7,317 nt of DNA from Bacillota bacterium (GCA_023421115.1 JAEZUI010000034.1:1-7317); one strand, 5' to 3'; shown: positions 1-6,277, counted from the stretch's first letter. Translations and numbers: made by a program. Notes: a model not told the origin generated them from the sequence alone.

Positions 1-669
1 GTTCCCATAGGCTACATAATTAGTCTTTTCATCCCTTGCAGGTGATACTGCTGCAATAAAAACTTGATTATCAACAGCTCTTGCCCTCATCAAAAGCTCC
101 CAATGCAAAGGGCCTGTTGTCATATTAAAAGCTGCTGGTATCACTACTATTTGTGCTCCTCGTAAAGCCATTATTCTGAACATTTCCGGAAATCTCACAT
201 CATAGCATATAGCAATCCCTATTTTACAAATTCCTGCATCTACGACAGTTATATCATCTCCTGAACTTAGTGTAGCCGACTCCTTAAATTCTATTTTGCC
301 TGGGATATTAATATCAAACAAATGTACCTTCCTATGTCTGCCTAGAATATTCCCTTTATTGTCAATAGCAACACAGGTATTATATACCTTGCCTTCTGAG
401 GCTTCCGGTATTGACCCTGCAATAACACAAACTTCTAATTCCTTTGCAGCCTTTCTTACAGCTTTTATAGTTTCTCCAGTCTCAAAATTCTCTGCATAAT
501 TATGGAATTTGCTATTATCATATGGACAATTAAACATCTCCGGTAATATTATTACATCTGCATTGTTTTGGGCCGACCTATAAATCATTTCGACAGCCTT
601 TGAAATATTACTATCCTTATCATCAACTACTTTCATTTGGCATAGAGAAAGCTTTATTTTTGTCCTCAT
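1..669 (-). CDS. Nitrilase-superfamily carbon-nitrogen hydrolase (omega-amidase/Nit2-like), C-terminus cut by window edge
   Basis: This encodes a cytoplasmic amidase of the nitrilase superfamily, which hydrolyses a carbon-nitrogen amide bond through a Glu-Lys-Cys triad. Seen: 223 residues before the window edge, with the triad as E44 in ILPEMFNCPY, K114 in GRHRKVHLFD and C155 in GIAICYDVRFPE. The spacing and surrounding motifs resemble Nit2/omega-amidase (2-oxoglutaramate or 2-oxosuccinamate deamidation) more than true nitrilases. Substrate is inferred, not shown. The family is usually about 270-280 residues, so about 50 C-terminal residues lie to the left. The ATG at 669 is chosen because a GGTGGAG ribosome site precedes it by about 8 bases and the conserved N-terminal strand (KLSLCQMKVV) starts right after. 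The gene is transcribed away from the cotJ operon and nothing links it to sporulation. Confidence 0.9.
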   Translation of the reverse strand, partial: MRTKIKLSLCQMKVVDDKDSNISKAVEMIYRSAQNNADVIILPEMFNCPYDNSKFHNYAENFETGETIKAVRKAAKELEVCVIAGSIPEASEGKVYNTCVAIDNKGNILGRHRKVHLFDINIPGKIEFKESATLSSGDDITVVDAGICKIGIAICYDVRFPEMFRIMALRGAQIVVIPAAFNMTTGPLHWELLMRARAVDNQVFIAAVSPARDEKTNYVAYGN

Positions 670-798
670 TATCTTCTCCACCTTTAATTTATTATAAACT
701 AAGCGAAAAACAAAATTTAAATATTTATAACTATTATACTATATAAGGGCATTTCATAAAATAACCTATACAACTTTTTAGTCACAAAGCTCATTACG

Positions 799-814
799 GA
801 AGCTTAAAAGCTTC
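799..814. repeat. Perfect 7-bp inverted repeat (GAAGCTT-AA-AAGCTTC)
   Basis: The arms GAAGCTT and AAGCTTC are separated by two A residues in the divergent intergenic region. The loop is too short and there is no T-tract, so this is unlikely to be a terminator. A regulator-binding site for one of the divergent genes is possible, but no protein can be named. Confidence 0.4.
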
Positions 815-848
815 TAAACATAGGAACATTATCTTGCTGTGCAATAAA

Positions 849-897
849 TGTAAATCAAATTTTTTGAAATAGCAATTGACCAGTTATCTTTTTTAAT
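849..897 (+). repeat. Copy A of a degenerate ~48-bp repeat upstream of cotJA
   Basis: The stretch runs TGTAAA, a TCAAA/T-run, TTTTTGAAATA, AATTG, a CC-containing spacer, GTT and a T-run ending TTAAT. The same order of blocks occurs at 1549-1593 in front of cotJC, identical at roughly 80 percent of positions by eye. This copy is about 130 bases before cotJA. It may be a duplicated leader or regulatory segment. Part of the similarity reflects AT-rich composition. Confidence 0.45.
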
Positions 898-1022
898 CAT
901 CAAAACTTTTATTGTTAAAATTATCAAATGCTATAAGTTTTATTTTAAGTTCAGCAATAAGAACACTTATCAAGGCATTAGAATATTATGTAAAGAATAA
1001 ATAATTTGGAAGGAGTTTTATA

Positions 1023-1250
1023 ATGATATATCCAAATTCAAATGCTGGGAATATGGGTAAAACGGACAATAATGTAATGTGCAAAACAATGCCTGCAATT
1101 ATGCCGACACCTCAGCTAGCTCACGCTTACGTGCCATTTCAGCAACTTGTATGTATTTATCCACCAATGAAGGGATTAAAAGCAGGTACAATTTTCCCTG
1201 AACTAGACAGGCCATATGGTGTAGATCCTGAATATACAGTTGATGCTTAG
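1023..1250 (+). CDS. cotJA: CotJA, spore coat-associated protein
   Basis: A 75-residue protein of the CotJA family, a small inner spore-coat component made in the mother cell. Seen: the family core LAHAYVPFQ at residues 32-40, followed by YPPMKGLKAGTIFPELDRPY at 46-65, which is the conserved C-terminal half of the family. The N-terminal 25 residues are polar and less conserved. It is the first gene of the operon: cotJB starts 11 bases after its stop. AGGAG 7 bases upstream of the ATG supports the start. In Bacillus subtilis the cotJ operon depends on sigma-E (known). The promoter here could not be assigned. No signal peptide or membrane segment is visible. Confidence 0.93.
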   Translation: MIYPNSNAGNMGKTDNNVMCKTMPAIMPTPQLAHAYVPFQQLVCIYPPMKGLKAGTIFPELDRPYGVDPEYTVDA

Positions 1251-1261
1251 GAGGTGTAATA

Positions 1262-1510
1262 ATGGATCAAAAACAGGAAAATTTATTAAAAGAAGTTATG
1301 GCTGCTGATTTTACAGTTACTGATCTAATGCTTTACCTTGATACACATCCTTGTGATCAAAATGCAATAGCAATATATAACAGCAGCGTTCAAAGATCGT
1401 TAATGCTAAGGCATGAATATGAAAGAATGTATGGGCCTATAATTGCTCAATTGACACCTAGTAAATTCCCTTGGCAGTGGGTACAAGGCAAATGGCCATG
1501 GGAAAGATAA
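1262..1510 (+). CDS. cotJB: CotJB, spore coat protein
   Basis: An 82-residue CotJB family protein, about the usual family length, that acts in spore coat assembly together with CotJA and CotJC. Seen: the block DFTVTDLMLYLDTHPCDQNAI at about residues 16-36, in which the hydrophobic helix is followed by the conserved HP; then MLRHEYERMYGP, and the characteristic Trp-rich end FPWQWVQGKWPWE. The start is supported by GGAGGTG, which begins at the stop of cotJA and lies 5 bases before the ATG. This close spacing implies co-transcription with cotJA. A 124-bp gap then separates it from cotJC, longer than expected for a simple operon and containing a repeat shared with the cotJA leader. Confidence 0.93.
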   Translation: MDQKQENLLKEVMAADFTVTDLMLYLDTHPCDQNAIAIYNSSVQRSLMLRHEYERMYGPIIAQLTPSKFPWQWVQGKWPWER

Positions 1511-1548
1511 CATTATGGCCGTTTAGAAAAGTATCCTGTTTCATATAT

Positions 1549-1593
1549 GTAAAATCATATTTTTGAAATAACAAATTGCCCCGTTTTTTTAAT
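1549..1593 (+). repeat. Copy B of the degenerate ~48-bp repeat, in the cotJC leader
   Basis: This matches the block order of 849-897 (TGTAAA, TCATA, TTTTTGAAATA, AAATTG, CC, GTT, T-run, AAT) with small gaps. It lies about 40 bases before the cotJC start codon, inside the 124-bp cotJB-cotJC gap. Its position before two genes of the same operon makes a shared regulatory or leader role plausible but unproven. Confidence 0.45.
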
Positions 1594-1634
1594 AACTCAA
1601 GTAATAAAATAGTATAGTTTCAGGAGGTCTCAAA

Positions 1635-1850
1635 ATGTGGGTTTATGAAAAAAAGTTGGAATATCCCGTAAAAATTAAGACATCAAATCCGAGAATGGCA
1701 AAATACGTTATAACTCAATACGGAGGACCAGATGGAGAGTTGAATTTATTGCATGTCCAAAATCCTTTATTTATAAGGGTTTTGGAACTTATAGTGTATA
1801 TTTATTTCTCTCTTATCAGTTATCTCTATCCTATCAATCAATTTAGTTAG
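1635..1850 (+). CDS. cotJC: CotJC, 5' part only; split by an integrated element after codon 36
   Basis: CotJC is a spore coat protein of the manganese-catalase family, normally about 190 residues. Here only residues 1-36 are recognisable: MWVYEKKLEYPVK, then NPRMAKYVITQYGGPDGEL. In the family this is followed by an AALRYL-type helix and the metal ligands. Here, after codon 36 (ends 1742), the frame reads unrelated residues (NLLHVQNPLF onward) that overlap the end of the convergent recombinase gene and stop at 1850. The metal-binding helices are absent, so the product as it stands cannot be a working catalase-like protein. AGGAGGT sits 6 bases before the ATG, so translation signals are intact. 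The 3' part was not found in any frame of the window. It may be rejoined by excision of the element, or the gene may be dead. Confidence 0.85.
   Translation: MWVYEKKLEYPVKIKTSNPRMAKYVITQYGGPDGELNLLHVQNPLFIRVLELIVYIYFSLISYLYPINQFS
1734..1760. other. Probable left attachment junction (cotJC/element boundary)
   Basis: CotJC similarity ends within or just after the GGAGAGTTG at 1734-1742, and element-type sequence starts immediately. Large serine recombinases cross over at a short core, often 2 bp, inside a site of about 40-50 bp, so the core should lie in or close to this interval. The exact core cannot be fixed without the right junction, which would share it. Confidence 0.6.
1757..1785. repeat. 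Imperfect inverted repeat at the recombinase 3' end / element boundary
   Basis: CCAAAATCC and GGGTTTTGG form 9-bp arms with one G-T type mismatch around an 11-bp centre. The last codons and the stop of the recombinase (1767-1769) fall inside it. It has no T-tract on either strand, so it is a poor terminator. It lies about 15-40 bp from the inferred crossover and could be part of the attachment site recognised by the recombinase. Confidence 0.5.
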
Positions 1851-3350
1851 CAATATTCTATCAGGTCTGTCAAAATTAGCGATTTCCTTTATTATGTGGA
1901 GATAATCTGTATTTTTATTAGGTTTCTCTGAAGATTTCTTCTTTTCAAGAAGTTGTGAATACCTGATGCTCAACCTTTCCTTTTCTTGATTATATTCTGT
2001 AGACATTTGCAAGAACATATCTTCGTCAATTATACCCTTAACCTTATCAATATACAGTGATTTTATTATATCTTTTGTTTGCATCATTTTTTTATTGATT
2101 TGTACCATTTCTTTATCAATAGAGTCATCTTTGTTTGGCTTCAATGTACTTAGTTGCTCATAAAAACTCTCCTGCAAAACATGCTTGGCAACTTTTTTTA
2201 GTTCTTCAATAACATGTTCCTCCAAAACATCTTCATGCATTAAATGACTGGTACATTGACTTGGCCCATATTTATTATATGTCATACAAAATACTATCAT
2301 TTTTTTAGATGAGTTTTTGCGATAAGTCATTTTTGCGCCGCAATCCCCACAAAACAACAATCCATTCAGCAGATGAGAAGCTTTTTCGCCCTTGTCATAA
2401 TGTACTATTTTCTTCTCCATGATTTCTTGTACCATTGCAAAATCTTCCGTTGATATAATCGGTTCATGCGTATCTTCTGCGACAATCCAATCTTTTGAAG
2501 GGATTTTTCTGTATTTTTCAATCTTATAGTTTATTTTAACTTGCCTTCCTTGTGCCATATTTCCCATATATGAAGGATTAGTTAGTATTCGTTTTACTGT
2601 TTCATGAGTCCATAAATAACGCTTAACCATTGCATTTCTGTATGTACTATTTGTCTCTTTATATTTTGTTGGACATGGTACTTGTTCAGTATTTAGGGTC
2701 TTTTTAATGCTATGCATACTCTCCCCATTCAAATACATCGAAAAAATCCTTTTTACAATAGGTGCAACCTCATCATCAATGACAAATTTATTCTTGTTAT
2801 AGGGGTCTTTTTTGTATCCATAAGGAGCAAAAGCACCTATGAATTGTCCATTTTTTCTTTTAGTATCCATAACCGTTCGAATCTTCTTAGATATATCCTT
2901 AGCATATAAATCATTAATAACAGACTTAAATGGACTCATGTCATTATTAGAAGTATTTGCAAAGGTGTCTATACCATCACTCAATGCAATGTATCTAACC
3001 TTCATTTGTGGAAAATATCGCTCCAAATAATAACCTGTATCAATATAATCCCTACCTAGCCTAGATAAATCCTTTGTTATAACTAAATTGACTTTTTTGT
3101 TTTCAATATCCTCTACTAATTTCTTGAATGCAGGTCTATTAAAGTTTAATCCACTAAAACCATCATCAATATAAACATCAATAATATTCCACCCCTGATC
3201 TAAAACATATGAGGTAATATAGTCTCTTTGATTGCTTATACTTTCTGAATGACCAGCTGTTTCATCTTCTTTTGATAACCTCAGATATATACCTACATTA
3301 TAAATATTTGTATCACTAAACTCACTAAAATAGTTACCTAGAGCATACAT
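1767..3350 (-). CDS. Large serine site-specific recombinase, SpoIVCA-like
   Basis: A 527-residue recombinase that cuts and rejoins DNA at attachment sites through a phosphoserine link. Seen, numbering from ATG 3350: the resolvase/invertase catalytic domain at about 18-165 with nucleophile S26 in YLRLSKED, R24, and the arginine pair R97 and R100 in KDLSRLGRDYIDTG; the recombinase domain at about 165-285 starting near APYGYKKDP; a zinc ribbon with C335-1=C334, C337, C355 and C366; and a charged coiled-coil stretch at about 395-480. All key residues are present and there is no frameshift. I prefer ATG 3350 to the TTG one codon earlier because AAGGAGGAGGAG ends 5 bases before it. The upstream small gene ends in the TGATG overlap, implying coupled translation. 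By position and family the target is the cotJC junction. I use no symbol because spoIVCA strictly names the sigK recombinase. Confidence 0.93.
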   Translation of the reverse strand: MYALGNYFSEFSDTNIYNVGIYLRLSKEDETAGHSESISNQRDYITSYVLDQGWNIIDVYIDDGFSGLNFNRPAFKKLVEDIENKKVNLVITKDLSRLGRDYIDTGYYLERYFPQMKVRYIALSDGIDTFANTSNNDMSPFKSVINDLYAKDISKKIRTVMDTKRKNGQFIGAFAPYGYKKDPYNKNKFVIDDEVAPIVKRIFSMYLNGESMHSIKKTLNTEQVPCPTKYKETNSTYRNAMVKRYLWTHETVKRILTNPSYMGNMAQGRQVKINYKIEKYRKIPSKDWIVAEDTHEPIISTEDFAMVQEIMEKKIVHYDKGEKASHLLNGLLFCGDCGAKMTYRKNSSKKMIVFCMTYNKYGPSQCTSHLMHEDVLEEHVIEELKKVAKHVLQESFYEQLSTLKPNKDDSIDKEMVQINKKMMQTKDIIKSLYIDKVKGIIDEDMFLQMSTEYNQEKERLSIRYSQLLEKKKSSEKPNKNTDYLHIIKEIANFDRPDRILLTKLIDRIEITDKREINIHYKFQNPYK

Positions 3351-3556
3351 CAAAACTCCTCCTCCTTTGCTCGATTTACGATAACTATCTGCTTGTTCAA
3401 TTCTAACACTTTCCCGGGTATTTTTCCACCTATTAGTATATTTTTTATCGCATTTTTTAAAATACTTTCAAAGTCCTGACCTTGCTCGCTATATATATTG
3501 TTAACCTGAATTATTTTTGAAGATTTTTTCTTTGAATCACAAAATAAATCATTCAC
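3350..3556 (-). CDS. Small protein translationally coupled to the recombinase, function unknown
   Basis: A 68-residue product that I cannot assign to a family. It starts with a Lys/Ser-rich segment (residues 8-14), followed by a strand-like IIQVNNIY, a likely amphipathic helix at 28-42 (DFESILKNAIKNILI), then GGKIPGK, a hydrophobic strand ELNKQIVIVN and an acidic tail KEEEF. I prefer GTG 3556 because AGGTGAT lies 5 bases upstream; a GTG at 3565 is in frame but overlaps that site. Its last codons (AAG GAG GAG GAG) also serve as the recombinase ribosome site and the stop overlaps the recombinase ATG as TGATG, so the pair is surely co-expressed. A role as a recombinase partner or directionality factor is a guess from position and size only. 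No cysteine motif or membrane segment is present. Confidence 0.7.
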   Translation of the reverse strand: MNDLFCDSKKKSSKIIQVNNIYSEQGQDFESILKNAIKNILIGGKIPGKVLELNKQIVIVNRAKEEEF

Positions 3557-3591
3557 AAAAATCACCTACCCTAATTAAACGATCATTTTAA

Positions 3592-3614
3592 TAAGTGCAC
3601 CTTTTTTGCACTTA
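3592..3614. repeat. Perfect 8-bp inverted repeat upstream of the recombinase operon
   Basis: TAAGTGCA and TGCACTTA flank a 7-base CCTTTTT centre, about 35 bases before the start of the small gene and downstream of the proposed promoter. It would lie in the leader RNA or act as an operator. On the minus strand the centre is an A-run and no T-tract follows, so it is not a standard terminator. Confidence 0.45.
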
Positions 3615-3665
3615 ATTTAACTAAACACAAATAAATATTGAATTTTAAATGTTAGATTTGTACAT

Positions 3666-3693
3666 TATGTATATGATAAATAAAGACAAGTAT
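3666..3693 (-). promoter_or_regulatory. Candidate sigma-E-type promoter for the small gene-recombinase operon
   Basis: Read on the minus strand, ATACTT (3693-3688) is followed by exactly 14 bases and then TATACATA (3673-3666). The known sigma-E form is an ATA-TT type -35, a spacer of about 14, and a CATACA-T type -10. The match is one base short in the CATACA core. It gives a leader of about 100 bases to the small gene. Sigma-E control is what the skin recombinase gene spoIVCA has in Bacillus subtilis (known). AT-rich DNA gives chance matches, so this is moderate evidence. Confidence 0.45.
3682..3691 (+). promoter_or_regulatory. Candidate SpoIIID binding site overlapping the proposed -35
   Basis: AAAGACAAGT fits the SpoIIID consensus WWRRACARNY at every position. 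It overlaps the -35 and spacer of the candidate sigma-E promoter. SpoIIID acts in the mother cell and activates spoIVCA in Bacillus subtilis (known). The motif is short and degenerate, so its main support is its placement. Confidence 0.4.
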
Positions 3694-3720
3694 CTTTCAC
3701 TAAAAGTTTTTGGCGTGTTT

Positions 3721-3810
3721 TTTAGATCTTAAATCTAAATAAAAATACAACTCGAATTACCTAATGTACCTTAGTAAATAATATTCTTAAACACACAATT
3801 ATATGTTTAA
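3721..3810. repeat. Two short inverted repeats between the helicase end and the recombinase promoter
   Basis: TTTAGAT/ATCTAAA (3721-3727 and 3733-3739, loop 5) and TTAAACA/TGTTTAA (3787-3793 and 3804-3810, loop 10) lie downstream of the helicase stop. On the minus strand the first is followed by A-runs rather than T-runs. They may be weak transcription stops for the helicase or operators. I see no clear intrinsic terminator and no gene in 3557-3866. Confidence 0.35.
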
Positions 3811-3866
3811 ATATACTATTCAAATTGCTCAAACAGGCTTTTTTCAAGTCAATCAGGATGAGCCGT

Positions 3867-6173
3867 TCAATTTAAACTCATTCTTAACCCTTCATCTTTG
3901 AAGTAATCCTCTTCCTTCACTTCTCTAATGAAATCCCTTACATCATCAATTGAATCTGTCACTTCAAAATGGCTCAAAGCTTTTAATACCCGCTTTCTAT
4001 ACTTGCCATTTTTACTAATCCTGAAATCTAGAACTGCTATAATCCCGGTATCTGTTTCACATCGAATCAACCTTCCTATTCCCTGCTTCAATTTGATTAT
4101 CATTTCTGGAAACACTAAAGTATCAATAAATTCATCCATGCTATCAAATTGTTCTTTTTTATATTCTGCAATAGGTGTAGGTATAGGAAATGGTAGATTC
4201 ACAACAATCAGAGAAGATAAAATATCACCGGGACAATCCACTCCTTCCCAAAAAGAGCCTGTAGCAAAAAGAACACCGTTTCCGCTTTTTTTAAAAGCTT
4301 CTACAATGTTCTTCTGGCTTTTGTCCATTTTTAAAATAGGATATTGGATTCTACTCCTTGCCAACTCATAAACCTTTGATAACAAAGTATATGATGTAAA
4401 TAATATAACTGTATGCCCACAAGTCGCATCAACAAGGTTTATAATTTCCTCTGTAACAGCTTTAATGTATTCCTCACACTGTTTGTCTGGGAATGGCACC
4501 TTTTGACTTATATATAGCAAAGCATTTTTATTGTAATCAAATGGTGATAGATAGCTTATTTCACTTGTTTTGCTTGATGAAATCAAATCTATACCAGTAT
4601 TGCGTTTAAAATAGTCAAATCCTATATTATCAGACAGTGTTCCTGAAGTCACAATTTTAGCAATTCCATTTTTCCATAACACTTGATATAATTGATGCTC
4701 CAAATCGATAGGAATGCCACAAATCGCTACAAGCCTTTCACTTTTTGGATTCTCAACCCAATATAAGACATCCTTGGTTTTTAATATATTTTCAATCTGC
4801 TGCTCTATTTCTAAAATCATCATTTCTAATTCTCTGCTTTTATAAATATCATTGGAGCAATAATCTTTAATATTGCTGATTTGTAAAAGCATTTCAACAA
4901 GGATTTCTTTTTCACAATGGCCAATTGTAACTAATATTTGAGATACATCATCATCTATAATCTCTCTATTGTTAGAGACTAAGCTCCTAAAAAATCTTGT
5001 TCTCAATACACATAACTTTTCGAGTTTGAGTTTTGCCGAGTTTAGATATGCTTTTTTACCTTTTAGATTACTTCGGATCATATTAGTCATTATTGATATA
5101 TCTTCACTATGAAAACTTTTCCCAAGTATCTGCACTGCTGCATCCATCAATTTATGAGCTTCATCAATAATTTCAATTGAATGCTCTGGAATTAGTGTTT
5201 GTCTTCCTTTTGCCCTTTTGACCGCATCAGCAAGATAATAATTGTGGTTGCAAACCTGAAAATGATGAAAAGGCTCTTTTACATATTCCATGTATTTAAT
5301 ATACTCACATTCCTTAAATCTAGGACAGCTTTTTTCACAATTCTTTGGCACATTAATTTTCTGCATAACATGATTTTTTAATCCTTTGAATTCATCCAAA
5401 TCAATTGAATTTCCAAGATTGCATGAGTTAAGTTTTTCTACCAAATCTCTATCAACATTCTTTTTACTGCTTTTTAAGTATTCGACTAACCGTTCGTACC
5501 TCATTTTGCAAAAGTAATGATCTTTACCTTTTCTTAGTGCTGCACTTAACGGACGATTTATAACTCTGTTTTTGTATAAGATTTCCGATAAAGTTGGAAC
5601 ATAATTATTAATAATAGCATTCTGCAAATCAATACTGGATGTAGAGATTACACATGGCACGGATTCTTCTAAGCCCACATTTTTTCTACTCTGCCTATCA
5701 TACAATGCATAAACCACAGCTGCTACAATGTATGCGTAAGTCTTTCCAGTTCCAACTTCTGCTTCACATATTGAAATACAGCTGTTTTTAATTCCTGCAT
5801 ACATATTTATAGAAAGCTCAATTTGTTCCTCCCTTATTTTAAAGCCACTTTCCGGCATAAGTTTCTTGAAAATATATTCAATCATAGTATTGGGGTTTTC
5901 CGGAAGTGTTACTTGATAATCAGATGTTGCAGTAAATTTATTAATCAATTTATCTTTATACTCTTCTGTATAAGCCTCTTTGCTTTTTACTAATGGAATT
6001 ATACAATCCTTATCTCTACATATGACGAAATAACTGTTAATACTTTTATTCTCTTTCACTACAAATATATAATTTTTATCAAAAGTAAATAGGTATCTGT
6101 AAACCTTTTTATCTCTGTGCCTTTCAAAGTATGATAGCACAAATGCTTCTTCACTTATATTTATTTCAAACAT
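3867..6173 (-). CDS. DinG/XPD-family superfamily 2 DNA helicase with iron-sulfur cysteines
   Basis: A 768-residue ATP-dependent helicase, probably 5'-3' on DNA like other DinG/XPD/YoaA enzymes. Seen, numbering from ATG 6173: Walker A GTGKT at 141-145 (K144); four cysteines between motifs I and II at C222, C279, C283 and C289, the FeS pattern of the family, ending C-x3-C-x5-C; DEAH box at 337-340; TSGTLS at 509-514; FATGSFWEGVDCPG at 636-649; and motif VI QGIGRLIR at 697-704. Residues 1-110 have no motif I recognise, and there is no DEDD exonuclease domain as in Bacillus-type DinG. I prefer ATG 6173 to an in-frame TTG at 6197 because AAGGAGA lies inside that extension, 8-9 bases before the ATG. 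No frameshift or lost motif is visible. It reads in the same direction as the recombinase but is separated by 310 bases with its own promoter. Whether it serves the element (replication, repair) or is passenger DNA is unknown. Confidence 0.9.
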   Translation of the reverse strand: MFEINISEEAFVLSYFERHRDKKVYRYLFTFDKNYIFVVKENKSINSYFVICRDKDCIIPLVKSKEAYTEEYKDKLINKFTATSDYQVTLPENPNTMIEYIFKKLMPESGFKIREEQIELSINMYAGIKNSCISICEAEVGTGKTYAYIVAAVVYALYDRQSRKNVGLEESVPCVISTSSIDLQNAIINNYVPTLSEILYKNRVINRPLSAALRKGKDHYFCKMRYERLVEYLKSSKKNVDRDLVEKLNSCNLGNSIDLDEFKGLKNHVMQKINVPKNCEKSCPRFKECEYIKYMEYVKEPFHHFQVCNHNYYLADAVKRAKGRQTLIPEHSIEIIDEAHKLMDAAVQILGKSFHSEDISIMTNMIRSNLKGKKAYLNSAKLKLEKLCVLRTRFFRSLVSNNREIIDDDVSQILVTIGHCEKEILVEMLLQISNIKDYCSNDIYKSRELEMMILEIEQQIENILKTKDVLYWVENPKSERLVAICGIPIDLEHQLYQVLWKNGIAKIVTSGTLSDNIGFDYFKRNTGIDLISSSKTSEISYLSPFDYNKNALLYISQKVPFPDKQCEEYIKAVTEEIINLVDATCGHTVILFTSYTLLSKVYELARSRIQYPILKMDKSQKNIVEAFKKSGNGVLFATGSFWEGVDCPGDILSSLIVVNLPFPIPTPIAEYKKEQFDSMDEFIDTLVFPEMIIKLKQGIGRLIRCETDTGIIAVLDFRISKNGKYRKRVLKALSHFEVTDSIDDVRDFIREVKEEDYFKDEGLRMSLN

Positions 6174-6201
6174 CCTTATTCTCTCCTTCGGTTTCAAATA
6201 C

Positions 6202-6276
6202 TTGACAGCACATCACTGTGGTGGACCTTAATCGAATTTAAATTCTTTATAGGTCCACCACAGTATCTGCTGTCAA
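6202..6276. repeat. 75-bp near-perfect dyad upstream of the helicase gene
   Basis: The arms 6202-6228 and 6251-6276 match over 26-27 bases (TTGACAGCA, AT, then ACTGTGGTGGACCT) with one mismatch and one extra base. The centre contains the perfect palindrome GAATTTAAATTC (6234-6245). It ends 28 bases before the helicase start codon. No T-tract follows on either strand, so it is not a terminator. It could be a large operator, a foldback miniature element, or the joined ends of a lost insertion sequence. Confidence 0.8.
6246..6276 (-). promoter_or_regulatory. Possible helicase promoter inside the dyad
   Basis: On the minus strand, TTGACA (6276-6271), a perfect -35, is followed after 19 bases by TATAAA (6251-6246). 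The spacer is 2 longer than ideal. The outer arm of the dyad supplies the -35 and the -10 begins at its inner edge, so a protein bound to the repeats would block or tune this promoter. The predicted leader of about 65 bases contains only the left arm and so would not fold into the full hairpin. Confidence 0.4.
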
Positions 6277-6277
6277 A

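Larger units (their letters stand above)
670..1022. other. Gene-free divergent intergenic region between the hydrolase and cotJA
   Basis: This AT-rich stretch must hold the promoters of both the leftward hydrolase gene and the rightward cotJ operon. I see no coding sequence. A TATAAT-like -10 reading leftward lies near 732-737 but has no good -35. Rightward, a GAATATT that fits the sigma-E -35 form lies near 981-987 but has no acceptable -10 at the right spacing, so I do not call either promoter. It also contains a perfect palindrome (799-814) and one copy of a repeat shared with the cotJC leader (849-897). The cotJA ribosome site AGGAG is at 1011-1015, 7 bases before the ATG. Confidence 0.6.

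Noticed and set aside
296..499. Plus-strand open frame of 67 codons
   Set aside because: Antisense to the nitrilase-family gene, whose catalytic motifs are clear in the other strand.
747..774. TATACAAC as a sigma-E -10 for the cotJ operon
   Set aside because: At 14-15 bases upstream there is GGGCAT rather than an ATA-TT type -35, and the site is about 250 bases from cotJA.
1757..1785. Hairpin as an intrinsic terminator of the recombinase gene
   Set aside because: There is no T-tract after the stem on either strand and the stem overlaps the coding end.
2712..3030. Two plus-strand open frames of 63-65 codons
   Set aside because: Antisense shadows of the recombinase catalytic and recombinase domains.
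3928..4371. Plus-strand open frame of 147 codons
   Set aside because: Lies wholly antisense inside the well-supported helicase gene; no domain of its own.
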